DNA of 64,000 nt from Candidatus Aminicenantota bacterium (GTDB taxonomy: Bacteria; Acidobacteriota; Aminicenantia; Aminicenantales; Aminicenantaceae): NCBI GenBank assembly GCA_011049545.1, contig DRHQ01000064.1, forward strand, positions 1 to 64,000, written 5' to 3'. How positions within the stretch are numbered: position 1 is the first letter of the stretch; every line of letters begins with the position of its first letter. The notes beneath the pieces were generated by a model, which was not told the origin of the DNA, searched no databases, and saw only the letters and a list, made by a program, of their open reading frames with translations. The position numbers and the translations under genes were made by a program. Of this stretch, positions 54,410-62,400 are shown one piece after another.

Positions 54410-54871
54410 CTATCCCCTCTCGTATCTCCCCATCAGTTGACCTTCTGCCAGGATATGATCCTCCATAGCCTTTAACAATTCCGATTTCGTAGTCCCTGCT
54501 TCAAGATTGATTTCTGTATCCAAGGCATAGAGTTTGAAATAGTATCTATGTATACCACCAGGAGGACACGGACCGCCATACCCAATCTTACGAAAATCAT
54601 TCATCCCCTGTTTGGCACCTCTTTCCAATTCCCTTTCAGGCGGGACGTTTTCACGGAGTTCGATGATGTCTGCAGAAAGATTAAAAAGAATCCAGTGTAC
54701 CCATGTGCCCATTGGGGCATCAGGATCATCGCAGATAAGAGCAAAAGTCTTTGTTCCTTCAGGACCTGAAGTCCAGATGAGGGGGGGAGAAATATCCATT
54801 CCATCACACGTGTATTTTCCTGGGATCTTACCTCCTGGCACAAAAGCAGGGCTTTTAATTTTAATATCCAT
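54410..54871 (-). CDS. YbhB/YbcL-type phosphatidylethanolamine-binding (PEBP) protein
   Basis: The 153-residue product has the bacterial PEBP pattern: IKSPAFVPGGKIPGKYTCDGMDISPPLIW, the pocket DDPDAPMGTWVHWILFNLS, and GYGGPCPPGGIHRYYFKLYALD. Members of this family resemble Raf kinase inhibitor protein; their bacterial role is unknown. The ORF track starts 21 bases earlier, but GGAGAGGT precedes ATG 54871, so that is the start. It is cytoplasmic, with no signal peptide. Confidence 0.92.
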   Translation of the reverse strand: MDIKIKSPAFVPGGKIPGKYTCDGMDISPPLIWTSGPEGTKTFALICDDPDAPMGTWVHWILFNLSADIIELRENVPPERELERGAKQGMNDFRKIGYGGPCPPGGIHRYYFKLYALDTEINLEAGTTKSELLKAMEDHILAEGQLMGRYERG

Positions 54872-55619
54872 GTTTTTACCTCTCCAAGTCATGGAATCTG
54901 CCTGGTCTCCTTTTGATCATAATAACTAAAATATTACGATGTTTCAATTGCCATCGTAAGCATCCTTATTTTTGTGATAACTGGTTGCTGGGTTCAGGAC
55001 AAAGGTTTTGTGGAATAGTTGCAGCGACCATTGAAGAAAGGCTCAGGCTATATGGCTCTAAAACACGTTGCTTTTGCCCCAGCGTCTCAAAAGCAACTCG
55101 GATCAAGGCTTCGCTCTCCTCTCCTCCGGAGAGAAACCGTACCCGCTCAGCCTTTCTCACGGTTTTTCACCATACAGCCCTCGCCAAGCAGGGAACCCGA
55201 CGGAGTAGGGCATCGAGGGGGTCAGGCCTTATCCCGAGGAATGCCATAAGAGTAAGCAGTAAGAAAATATCTTCACCCAATGGCAAGGCCTGACCCCAGC
55301 GAGTTACGCAGACGCCGAGAAGAGCGAATGGAGAATGGCGTTAAAAATCTGAAGGGAGCTAGGCTATTTGCCAAAACCTTTTCTAACCACGGAATTGAAA
55401 ATGCTTACACCAGAACTTAAAAAAATTTATTATCCATGTCGAATATAGAATTAAGAGGTCTAATGCTCGACAAAAAGCAAAAATTTGAAAGGAAGGTATT
55501 TCTTTATCTTTATCGGACAAAATTTAAATAAAAATTTTTGTCACGATTAGAAAAGAGGAATATTTATTTCAAGTTTTTGTTGAAAAAGTTTTTTCTATCG
55601 TGTAAAACTTGGATACAAG
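54872..55619. other. Repeat-containing intergenic region between divergent genes
   Basis: The region between PEBP and PilZ holds a perfect 8-base stem (TTACGATG at 54934-54941 / CATCGTAA at 54952-54959), the sequence shared with 41630 (54983-55013), and the inverted-repeat element at 55217-55297. The several ORFs in the track here lie on both strands, overlap each other and read repeats; none is protein-like. Confidence 0.6.
55217..55297. repeat. Inverted-repeat element of the GGGGTCAGGCCTT family
   Basis: GGGGGTCAGGCCTTATC at 55217 and AAGGCCTGACCCC at 55285-55297 are inverted ends. The interior AATGCCATAAGAGTAAGCAGTAAGAAAATATCTTCACCCAATGGC is alignable with the copy at 32835. It is one of the best-preserved copies in the window. 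Confidence 0.75.
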
Positions 55620-55985
55620 ATGAATAAAGAAAAAAGAGAATTTTTACGGTTTGAATGTTTGCTGCCTGCAGAAGTCGTGAAAATAGAAGGTAAGGCCAAC
55701 TTAGTTGAGAGGGTAACAGCTCATGACTTCTCTCGTGAAGGATTGAAGCTAACTATTAGTTTTAATCTTGATCCAGGCTCTACTATGGAGTTAAAGCTTT
55801 TCCTTCCAGAAAAAAATATATCATCCAAATTGTCAGGAGAAGTCACCTGGAGCAAGGGCGTCCAGAATAAGATGGAAGTAGGGCTGAAGATAAAAGAGAT
55901 GGATAAGAGATTGAAGAGCGAGATCCTCAACTGGGTTTTCCCAAAATGGCTCGAAAAAGAGAGAAAGAAGCAACAAAAGCCGTAG
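55620..55985 (+). CDS. PilZ domain protein (cyclic-di-GMP binding)
   Basis: The 121-residue single-domain protein has the two PilZ nucleotide-binding motifs: RxxxR (REFLR, residues 6-10) and DxSxxG (DFSREG, near residue 38), spaced as in other PilZ domains. It probably binds cyclic-di-GMP and regulates an unknown partner. It is in the same direction as the HTH-TolB-TPR gene, about 255 bases upstream. The start codon has no clear ribosome-binding site. Confidence 0.88.
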   Translation: MNKEKREFLRFECLLPAEVVKIEGKANLVERVTAHDFSREGLKLTISFNLDPGSTMELKLFLPEKNISSKLSGEVTWSKGVQNKMEVGLKIKEMDKRLKSEILNWVFPKWLEKERKKQQKP

Positions 55986-56187
55986 AATATTCTGATAGCC
56001 AGGATTTGTCAGCCCTTCAATAGATATCTTTCACCCCAAGAAAAATCATGTTTGAAAGTTAAAAAATAGATTTATGCTTTAAAGAACTAGGCTGTCTTAC
56101 TCAAGAGAAAGTATGAATTTCGAAATCAGTTAAAACTCCCTATTTTTATTAATTAAAGAGATCGCCGATTTTTATTAAAATTATTAA

Positions 56188-56216
56188 TTGACAAAATCTT
56201 TTATTATATTAATAAT
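56188..56216 (+). promoter_or_regulatory. Candidate promoter of the HTH-TolB-TPR / RiPP operon
   Basis: TTGACA (56188-56193) is followed at 17 bases by AATAAT (56211-56216), with TAATAA alternatives one base away. It lies about 25 bases before GTG 56241, in a strongly AT-rich stretch. It could drive the whole unit up to the radical SAM gene. Confidence 0.5.
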
Positions 56217-56240
56217 AAATAAGTTCCGAGTGGGGACGAA

Positions 56241-58052
56241 GTGGAACAAAAAGACATATTAAATTCTTGGAAGGAAATCTCCTATTACCTGGACCGGAAT
56301 GTAAGAACATGCCAAAGATGGAAAATAGAGCTTAAATTACCGGTTCATCGTATTGACAAGAACTCTCAACATTCAAAAGTTTTTGCCTATAAATCAGAAA
56401 TTGACCAGTGGCTCAAAGAAAAAGCAGGAAATAAAAAGGTAAAAAAAACATCTTTCCTGCAGTACAGATGGTCAGCCATAAGCTTGATATCAGTCTTAGG
56501 CCTATTATCAGTGATTTTCTTATTCTTATTTCTCACGAATAGGATATCAATCTCTCCTCAGCCTGAATATCTTTCCTTTGCCGTTCTTCCGTTTGAAAAC
56601 CTCAATGAGTCAAAGCAAGATGAATATTTCTCTGAGGGCATGACTAATGAAATAATCAATAAGATGACGATGCTGAATGAACTCAAAGTCGTTCCTGCAG
56701 TATCGGTTTTTAAATATAACGACTCTTCTCAAGATTCAAAACTGATCGCTGAAGAATTAAGTGTAGATTATATTTTAGTGGGGAAAATAAAAAAAGATGG
56801 GAATAAAATTACAATCGCCGTCCAGCTTATAAGGACAAAAAACAATAAGAATATCTGGAGCGAAGAATTCGAAGATGGTCTAGAAAATGTTCTTTATATT
56901 CAGGATAGTATCTGCCGAAAAATACATGAAAAATTGAATCTAAATATTGACCAAGAACTTACTCGTTTATCAAATGCTGGAAAAACTAATGATTACCTGG
57001 CTTATGATAATTATTTAAAAGGAAATTATATCTTAACCAGATTAAATGAAAATAATGATGACCCCTGGAAATTATATCACCAGGGAAAATTTTTCTCAGG
57101 TAAGATGACTCCGGAAAGCAATAGAATAGCTATTAATCTCTTCAACCAGGCTATTGAGATCGATAGAAACTTTGCCCTGGCTTACATCGGATTAGCTCTC
57201 TGCTATTCTAATTATGTAAATTATAACTGGGACTTTGATCTAAAATGGGTGGATAAAGCTGAAGACCTAATTAAAGAAGCTCAAACAATATCTCCTGACC
57301 TTCCTGAATATTATTCTACTTTAATCGAAATTTACCTGATAAAAGAAGTTGCCTTTAACGAAAATAAACAAGAACTTGCCTTCGAGTTAGCTCGAGAAGG
57401 GATTAAAAAATATCCGGATAATGCTCAATTAAATTCTATAGTCGGATATTGTTACTATCTAAGATTCGGAGAAGAAGGGAATGAAGTTGATTTTAATAAA
57501 GCCTTAGAGTTTAAGGAAAAAAGTTTTTTGCTGAATCCTTACGGACTCCATAATGATATCTATGCCGAACTATTGATGCTCAACAAAGAATTTCATGAGG
57601 CGATATATGTCTGTAATATTATTGAAAAGCATGATTATTCCTTGCAGTCTAAATTCAGGTTAGGAGAAATTCATTACTGTCTAGGACATTTAGAGACAAG
57701 CAAGACTGTATTCCAGCAATTTGACCTTGCTCCCTTGGATCAAAAAATTGCTGCTTTGCTTTATTTAGCGATGATTTCTTCCCAAAAAAGAGAAGAAGAA
57801 AAGGCCTTAGAAATCATCGATAATATTACTCTCATATCACCCCAAGATTTAGTTTTATACGAAAATCTTAAGCTGGCTTCTGTATATATGGGCTTGGGAA
57901 TGAAAGAATTAGGCTATGAACATCTGAGACTTTTTTTTAATATGTCACCGACCAATAAAATGCGTTTTGCTTTTCTTAGATATATTGATTTAGATAAAAA
58001 TTTTGACAATATTAGAGAAGAAGAGGAATTTATAAGAATAGCTAAAAAATAA
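56241..58052 (+). CDS. HTH-TolB-like-TPR membrane protein
   Basis: The 603-residue product has four parts. Residues 1-65 are a DNA-binding HTH of the type found in Acidobacteria-like sensors (DILNSWKEISYYLDRNVRTCQRW). Residues 75-95 form a single membrane helix. Residues 105-230 are a TolB/FlgO-like domain (AVLPFENLNESKQDEYFSEGMTNEIINKM, KIKKDGNKITIAVQLI). The rest is TPR-type helical repeats. It starts with GTG. The layout is of a one-component membrane sensor-regulator. It is 17 bases upstream of the small putative precursor gene, so it is the first gene of that operon and may regulate it. Confidence 0.8.
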   Translation: MEQKDILNSWKEISYYLDRNVRTCQRWKIELKLPVHRIDKNSQHSKVFAYKSEIDQWLKEKAGNKKVKKTSFLQYRWSAISLISVLGLLSVIFLFLFLTNRISISPQPEYLSFAVLPFENLNESKQDEYFSEGMTNEIINKMTMLNELKVVPAVSVFKYNDSSQDSKLIAEELSVDYILVGKIKKDGNKITIAVQLIRTKNNKNIWSEEFEDGLENVLYIQDSICRKIHEKLNLNIDQELTRLSNAGKTNDYLAYDNYLKGNYILTRLNENNDDPWKLYHQGKFFSGKMTPESNRIAINLFNQAIEIDRNFALAYIGLALCYSNYVNYNWDFDLKWVDKAEDLIKEAQTISPDLPEYYSTLIEIYLIKEVAFNENKQELAFELAREGIKKYPDNAQLNSIVGYCYYLRFGEEGNEVDFNKALEFKEKSFLLNPYGLHNDIYAELLMLNKEFHEAIYVCNIIEKHDYSLQSKFRLGEIHYCLGHLETSKTVFQQFDLAPLDQKIAALLYLAMISSQKREEEKALEIIDNITLISPQDLVLYENLKLASVYMGLGMKELGYEHLRLFFNMSPTNKMRFAFLRYIDLDKNFDNIREEEEFIRIAKK

Positions 58053-58069
58053 TAATATGGGAGAAATCA

Positions 58070-58273
58070 ATGGCTAAAAGTAAAACAATTCGGGTAACTC
58101 CAAATGTCCAGAAATGTCTGGAAGAATTAAAGGCTGTTGTAAAATCTATGCCTGCTGGAGAAAAGAAAGAGAGGGCCGAAGGAGTAATAAGCTACTTGTC
58201 GAGTACGTTCAAAGGAAAACCTCAACCAGGTCAAGGAAGAGCATGTGGTGGCGGTAGACTTGTTATAAAATAA
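58070..58273 (+). CDS. Candidate RiPP precursor peptide
   Basis: The 67-residue product is MAKSKTIRVTPNVQKCLEEL..., helical and charged up to about residue 48, ending with a flexible tail GKPQPGQGRACGGGRLVIK. This is the split expected of leader and core peptide. A clear GGGAGA lies ahead of the ATG. It begins 17 bases after the TolB-TPR gene and is followed 65 bases later by a radical SAM/SPASM-like gene, the usual layout of rSAM-modified peptide loci. The sequence matches no precursor family that I can name. The core Cys and Arg near the C-terminus are the likely modification sites. It could alternatively be a small regulatory protein. Confidence 0.6.
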   Translation: MAKSKTIRVTPNVQKCLEELKAVVKSMPAGEKKERAEGVISYLSSTFKGKPQPGQGRACGGGRLVIK

Positions 58274-58338
58274 TAATAATTCAGCAAGTAAAACTTTAAC
58301 ACATTTAGAGGGCTTAATTATAAACTTATAAAATCAAT

Positions 58339-59420
58339 ATGAACTTCTCTAGTCTTACACTAATCGTAACGGATGACTGCAATTTCGAGTGCAAGTACTG
58401 TTATAAGACGAAAAGCAAAAAATATATGAAATATTCCACGGTTAACAAAAGTCTCGTTTTTTTTTACCAAAGCTAACAAAAACTTATCACTTCAATTTCT
58501 ATGGAGGAGAACCTCTCCTCTCTTTTAACCTGATAAGAAAAACCGTATCTTTCCTGAACGAAAAAAATAAAGTATTCAGAAAAAGAGCTAATTACTCCAT
58601 AACCACCAACGGAAGCCTGATCACAGAAGAGATAATTCAATTTTTTAACGAACATAAATTTTCAGTTGTGTTGAGCTTTGATGGTTTGGCTCAGGATATT
58701 TTGAGAAAGAAAGGAAGCTTTAAGAAGACAGTCTCAGTCGTCGAGGAAATATTAAATTGCCCTGATATTGACCTTGAAGTCAACAGTGTTTTTACCCCGA
58801 CGACTGTTGACTATCTTTCAGAATCGATTAAATTTATCATAGATCTTGGCGTTCCGAGCACCAACTTTTCTCTCTCCATTATCAAGCCCTGGAATCAAGC
58901 TTCTCTGCAGAAATTAGAGAACGAAATGATTAAACTGGTGAAAATTCTTGTTAGCAATTTCAAAAGAAAAGGCAATATTCCGGTTGAAAATTTCAGAGAA
59001 GAGTCAGACACCGGGATTTTCTATTGTCCGGCCGGGAAGGATAGAATGACAATCACTCCTGATGAAGAAATCTGGGGATGCGTTCTTTTTCCGGATTATT
59101 TTAAAGGGAAAGAACGTTCACCTGAATATCAAAAATTCTACTTTGGCGCTTTGGATGATTTCATCGAGAATCATAAAAACATATACCCCCGAATTTCTTC
59201 AAACTATGCCCGGCTTTCCGTGGACAACTTTTCGGCTTCTGGCCTGGGATGCTTCCTTTGTCCGGAGCTGGAGAATTGTGAAGCATGCCCGATAAATGCA
59301 TCTTTTTCTGGAAATCCTTTAGGGGAAATGCCTTCTCATCTGTGTAAAATCCAGAAGATAAAAATTAAAGAAAAAGAAAAGTTCAGGATAGAAATTCAAA
59401 AAATACAGGTATCCTCCTAA
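58339..59420 (+). CDS. Radical SAM/SPASM-like peptide-modifying enzyme, frameshifted at a T9 run
   Basis: Two frames together give one enzyme of about 360 residues. Frame one (ATG 58339 to a TAA at 58474) has the cluster motif CNFECKYCY (residues 14-22). Frame -1 then continues after the T9 run at 58457-58465 with HFNFYGGEPLLSF, the rSAM GGEP motif, and joins the ORF-track entry 58668-59420. The C-terminus has a SPASM-like Cys set: YCPAGKDRMTITPDEEIWGC, then CFLCPELENCEACP and a final LC. One added T would restore the frame exactly. The cause may be sequencing or assembly error, programmed slippage or decay. The substrate is probably the 67-residue peptide just upstream. Confidence 0.8.
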
Positions 59421-59436
59421 AGCAGAAATCGCAAAT

Positions 59437-59454
59437 ATACGGATCCCGTATTTT
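59437..59454 (+). terminator. Possible short terminator hairpin
   Basis: ATACGG-ATC-CCGTAT forms a 6-base stem with a 3-base loop followed by a short T-run. It lies in the 72-base gap between the convergent radical SAM and arsM genes, so it could serve both. The stem is short, so confidence is low. Confidence 0.35.
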
Positions 59455-59492
59455 CAATATTTTATTATTACTTCTTGAATTTATTTGTCTGA

Positions 59493-60326
59493 CTATGGTT
59501 TGACACCATAAATTTTTATGCTTATTACCGAGTTTACAGCCTCCTTTGCCTCTTCTGGTGAAATATTGGAATTCTCGATGATTGCTTTTGTAGTAGGATC
59601 ATTTTCTAGACTTTCATAAGGAAAACTTGTTTCATCAATTATTCTGACCTCTTTGAATCCAGCCTCTTTTATGGCGCCAATGTACCTATCCTTCATTACA
59701 GCCCCAGAAACACAGCCGACATAGGCCTCGATGGAGCTCTTTATACTGTCCGGAAGTTCCTTTAACAAAACAATATCCGAGATCATCAGTCTGCCTCCTG
59801 GTTTTAGCACCCTGAAAGCTTCCATGAAGACATTATTTTTATCCGGCGCAAGATTAATGACGCAATTTGAGATTATTATGTCGACTGAGCTATCAGCAGC
59901 CGGCAGGTGTTCAACCTCTCCCAGTCTGAATTCCACGTTTTCATATTTTCCTTTCTCGGCGTTCTCTCTTGCCTTCTCAACCATCTCCGGAGTCATATCA
60001 ATGCCTATAACTCTTCCTTTCTTGCCGACTTTATCAGCAGCAAGAAAACAATCAAAGCCCGCGCCTGAACCCAGGTCAAGAACAGTCTCGCCTTCTTTCA
60101 AGCTGGCTAAGGCAACAGGATTCCCACAGCCAAGACCTAAATTTGCACCTTCAGGAACAGCTTTTATCTCTTCTTCAGAGTATCCTATTTTTTTACTAAT
60201 ATCCTGGGCTAAGTCAGTGCTTCCACAGCACGAATCCACAGGAGCACAACAGGAACTCTGCTGCTTTGCAATTTTAGCATAAGATTTCCTAACGACTTTT
60301 TTTATTTCTTCTTTTTTCATTTTCAA
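59493..60326 (-). CDS. arsM: Arsenite methyltransferase
   Basis: ArsM transfers methyl groups from SAM to trivalent arsenic. The 277-residue protein has an N-terminal Cys-rich tail ([14 protein letters not shown]), the SAM site [28 protein letters not shown], and the conserved arsenic-binding Cys positions in [14 protein letters not shown] and YVGCVSGA. The product could supply methylated arsenic to the ArsS pathway located 18 kb away. It follows the AbrB-type gene by 25 bases and is read with it from one promoter. Confidence 0.95.
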   Translation of the reverse strand: MKMKKEEIKKVVRKSYAKIAKQQSSCCAPVDSCCGSTDLAQDISKKIGYSEEEIKAVPEGANLGLGCGNPVALASLKEGETVLDLGSGAGFDCFLAADKVGKKGRVIGIDMTPEMVEKARENAEKGKYENVEFRLGEVEHLPAADSSVDIIISNCVINLAPDKNNVFMEAFRVLKPGGRLMISDIVLLKELPDSIKSSIEAYVGCVSGAVMKDRYIGAIKEAGFKEVRIIDETSFPYESLENDPTTKAIIENSNISPEEAKEAVNSVISIKIYGVKP

Positions 60327-60351
60327 TTACCTCCAGATTAATTTACAAATA

Positions 60352-60633
60352 TCATTTTTTAAACATTTCCTTCATCATAGGGCCTAGTAGATCTTTCACC
60401 ATCTCTGTAAACTCTTCGACCTTAATCAAAGAAATACAGCAGGTTTTCCCATCCTTTTCCCAGCTCATAACTGCTAACTTATCACCTGCTCGAATGTTTG
60501 CTTTTTCTCTTATCTCCTTAGGAAGAACTGTCTGTCCTCTATCGTCAACACTTATTATTGATTCAACTTTGCAGCAGCCCATTCTTCTATCTGCTGGAGC
60601 AGGAGGGAATTTGCTTTTATCTTTTTTTGTCAT
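60352..60633 (-). CDS. AbrB-type HgcAB-associated protein
   Basis: The 93-residue protein has a MazE/AbrB/SpoVT fold: SIISVDDRGQTVLPKEIREKANIRAGDKLAV. It is preceded by a GCCKVE motif and followed by KTCCISL, which match the family named HgcAB-associated protein. That family is found next to mercury-methylation or arsenic-methylation genes and is a likely metal-responsive transcription factor using Cys pairs. Here it is upstream of arsM in the same operon, and no hgcA or hgcB is in the window. A consensus promoter lies upstream (60705-60733). Confidence 0.85.
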   Translation of the reverse strand: MTKKDKSKFPPAPADRRMGCCKVESIISVDDRGQTVLPKEIREKANIRAGDKLAVMSWEKDGKTCCISLIKVEEFTEMVKDLLGPMMKEMFKK

Positions 60634-60950
60634 TCTTAATACCTCGCTTTATCGTGAAAATCGGAATATTTATATTTTTCTGATATTTCAGACATTACAG
60701 ATATATAATAAGAAACTAAATAGAGCCTGTCAAGTTTTTTTTGATTTTTCCCCTAAATCTACTTTTGATTATCCCGTAACAGTTTTTCTCATTTTTTTTA
60801 TTAAGGAGCAGTTTTTTTGATTTTCTTCTGGGTATTTCTCTTTTATAGGACGAAGGACTATTCACTTCACTCGCAACGATTCTACAAAGTGAAAAGCATT
60901 TTAGCGGGAAAAGCGAATGACTAACAGACTAAGATACACCAGCAATCAGT
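60634..60950. other. Intergenic region with the arsM-operon promoter
   Basis: Contains the minus-strand promoter (60705-60733), an imperfect operator-like palindrome CTGATATTTCAG (60680-60691) between promoter and gene, and farther along a repeat-like phrase GGACGAAGGACTATTCACTTCACTCGCAACG (about 60847). The ORF on the plus strand (60494-60820) is a shadow. Confidence 0.5.
60705..60733 (-). promoter_or_regulatory. Consensus-like promoter of the HgcAB-associated/arsM operon
   Basis: On the minus strand, TTGACA (60733-60728) is followed after exactly 17 bases by TATTAT (60710-60705). The predicted transcript start lies about 60 to 70 bases upstream of the HgcAB-associated gene. The downstream palindrome CTGATATTTCAG could be an operator for that AbrB-type protein or another regulator. 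Confidence 0.65.
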
Positions 60951-61574
60951 TTATTTCTCTCCTGAAGCGACGAACATACTGATGCTAGCCTGCTCGTCTC
61001 CGCAGCTTGACTGCGCACAGCAACTCTCACCTATGCAGTCCACAATCACATTGTTGAGCCCGGCTTCTTCGAACCATCGCCTGACGTCCTCTCTTTTGAA
61101 ACCCATCCAGCGATCGTGCTGCTCTTCTTTTAAGAATTTATACTGGTGCTCATCCATATCCGTAATAACAACCTTGCCTCCCGGCTTCAAAATCCGCACC
61201 ATTTCTTTTATGGCCTTCTGCGGAGACTCGACATGATGGATATACATGTTGGCAAAAGCATAATCAACAGCTTCATCAGGAATGGGTAATTTTTCCGCCT
61301 CCCCCAAGCGGTATTCAATTCCCTCAGCTCCGGAGAACTTCTTTCTCATCTCCCCCAGCATTGCTTCGGACTGGTCTACCGCTATCACTTTAAGACCTTT
61401 TCCAATCAGCCCTCCGCTGATAAAGCCGCTCCCTGCTCCGATATCAGCAGCTATCTTGCCTTTCTTCACTCCGGCTACAGAAAAAGCTTTATCCTTGACT
61501 GTCTCTGAAAAGAAGCTCCTCTGCATATTGTCCCATTGATGGGCAATTTCATTAAAATATTTCTTGCTGTTCAT
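60951..61574 (-). CDS. Class I SAM-dependent methyltransferase with Cys-rich tail
   Basis: The 207-residue enzyme has the SAM-binding AADIGAGSGFISGGLIGKG, VIAVDQSEAMLGEMRKKF, and ILKPGGKVVITDMD, normal for small methyltransferases. Its C-terminus, VDCIGESCCAQSSCGDEQASISMF, carries a group of four Cys likely to bind a thiophilic metal or metalloid. Since arsM and the HgcAB-associated gene are adjacent, an arsenic or mercury-related role is possible, but the substrate cannot be read from the sequence. It has its own promoter at 61595-61623. Confidence 0.85.
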   Translation of the reverse strand: MNSKKYFNEIAHQWDNMQRSFFSETVKDKAFSVAGVKKGKIAADIGAGSGFISGGLIGKGLKVIAVDQSEAMLGEMRKKFSGAEGIEYRLGEAEKLPIPDEAVDYAFANMYIHHVESPQKAIKEMVRILKPGGKVVITDMDEHQYKFLKEEQHDRWMGFKREDVRRWFEEAGLNNVIVDCIGESCCAQSSCGDEQASISMFVASGEK

Positions 61575-61594
61575 TTCGTAACCATACTGAAATG

Positions 61595-61623
61595 TTTATA
61601 GCAAAAGAAATATTTACAGTCAA
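61595..61623 (-). promoter_or_regulatory. Promoter of the Cys-tailed methyltransferase gene
   Basis: On the minus strand TTGACT (61623-61618) and TATAAA (61600-61595) are separated by exactly 17 bases, about 20 bases before ATG 61574. Confidence 0.6.
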
Positions 61624-61769
61624 ATAAAATACCTTGGGGTCAGGAGTTAAAAAAAGAAAGGATTGTAAAAAGAAAAAAAGAAATTTATAATCCATAGAAA
61701 TATTCAGAAGGATATGACTGGCTAGACCAGACTAAACAAATAACATCTTTTCCTGAGAGGAGAGGCAAA

Positions 61770-62399
61770 ATGGAAAAAACCAAAAAGAAGAAAAGAAAGA
61801 CTTTTACCAGAAGGGATTTTTTAAAAGGATTCGGGGGCGGAGCTTTAAGCGCTGCAGTTGTCCCCCAGCTCCTCGCCCATGATATCGATTCTCTCCGGAC
61901 AAAGAAAGGAAACATCCCCCTCTTTTCCAAAAAACAGATCTCTCTCACTGTCAATGAAAAAAAATTCTCGCTAGTGGTTGAACCTGCAGAAACTCTTCTC
62001 CATGTTTTAAGAGAAAAGTTGAACTTGACCGGGACAAAAACGATGTGTGCCCGGGGAGAATGCGGAGGATGCACGGTTCTCCTGGATGGGAATCCCGTTT
62101 ACTCCTGCCTCTATCTTGCCGTGAGAGCAGATGGCAAGAAAATCACTACGATCGAAGGACTTGCAACTAAGGAAAAGCTTCATCCTGTACAACAGGCGTT
62201 TATCGAAAAAGATGGATACCAGTGCGGTTTCTGCACTCCGGGATTTATCATATCTTCGGTAGCTCTCCTCAACAAAAATAATAATCCCACCTTGGAAGAA
62301 ACAAAGAATGCCCTATCGGGAAACCTCTGCCGCTGTGGGAACTATTCAAGAATCCATGAAGCTGTCGCTGCTGCTTCAAAAAACATGAGGAGGGCATAG
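61770..62399 (+). CDS. [2Fe-2S] subunit of a molybdenum hydroxylase, Tat-exported
   Basis: The small subunit of a xanthine-dehydrogenase-type enzyme, 209 residues. It begins with a twin-arginine leader (TRRDFLKGFGGGALSAAVVP). The plant-type ferredoxin ligands are CARGECGGCTVLLDGNPVYSC, and the second 2Fe-2S domain has CGFCTPGFIIS and CRCGNYSRI. The enzyme should therefore act outside the inner membrane, unlike most cytoplasmic xanthine dehydrogenases. The large subunit begins after one base, with no FAD subunit between them, as in isoquinoline 1-oxidoreductase or periplasmic aldehyde oxidoreductase types. Confidence 0.9.
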   Translation: MEKTKKKKRKTFTRRDFLKGFGGGALSAAVVPQLLAHDIDSLRTKKGNIPLFSKKQISLTVNEKKFSLVVEPAETLLHVLREKLNLTGTKTMCARGECGGCTVLLDGNPVYSCLYLAVRADGKKITTIEGLATKEKLHPVQQAFIEKDGYQCGFCTPGFIISSVALLNKNNNPTLEETKNALSGNLCRCGNYSRIHEAVAAASKNMRRA

Positions 62400-62400
62400 G

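Noticed and set aside
54913-55293. Several overlapping ORFs on both strands
   Set aside because: They read through palindromic repeats in several frames, and none has a motif or ribosome-binding site.
58474-58476. In-frame TAA in the radical SAM gene read as a recoded stop
   Set aside because: TAA recoding is unlikely, and the downstream motif is in another frame, so a frameshift explains the data better.
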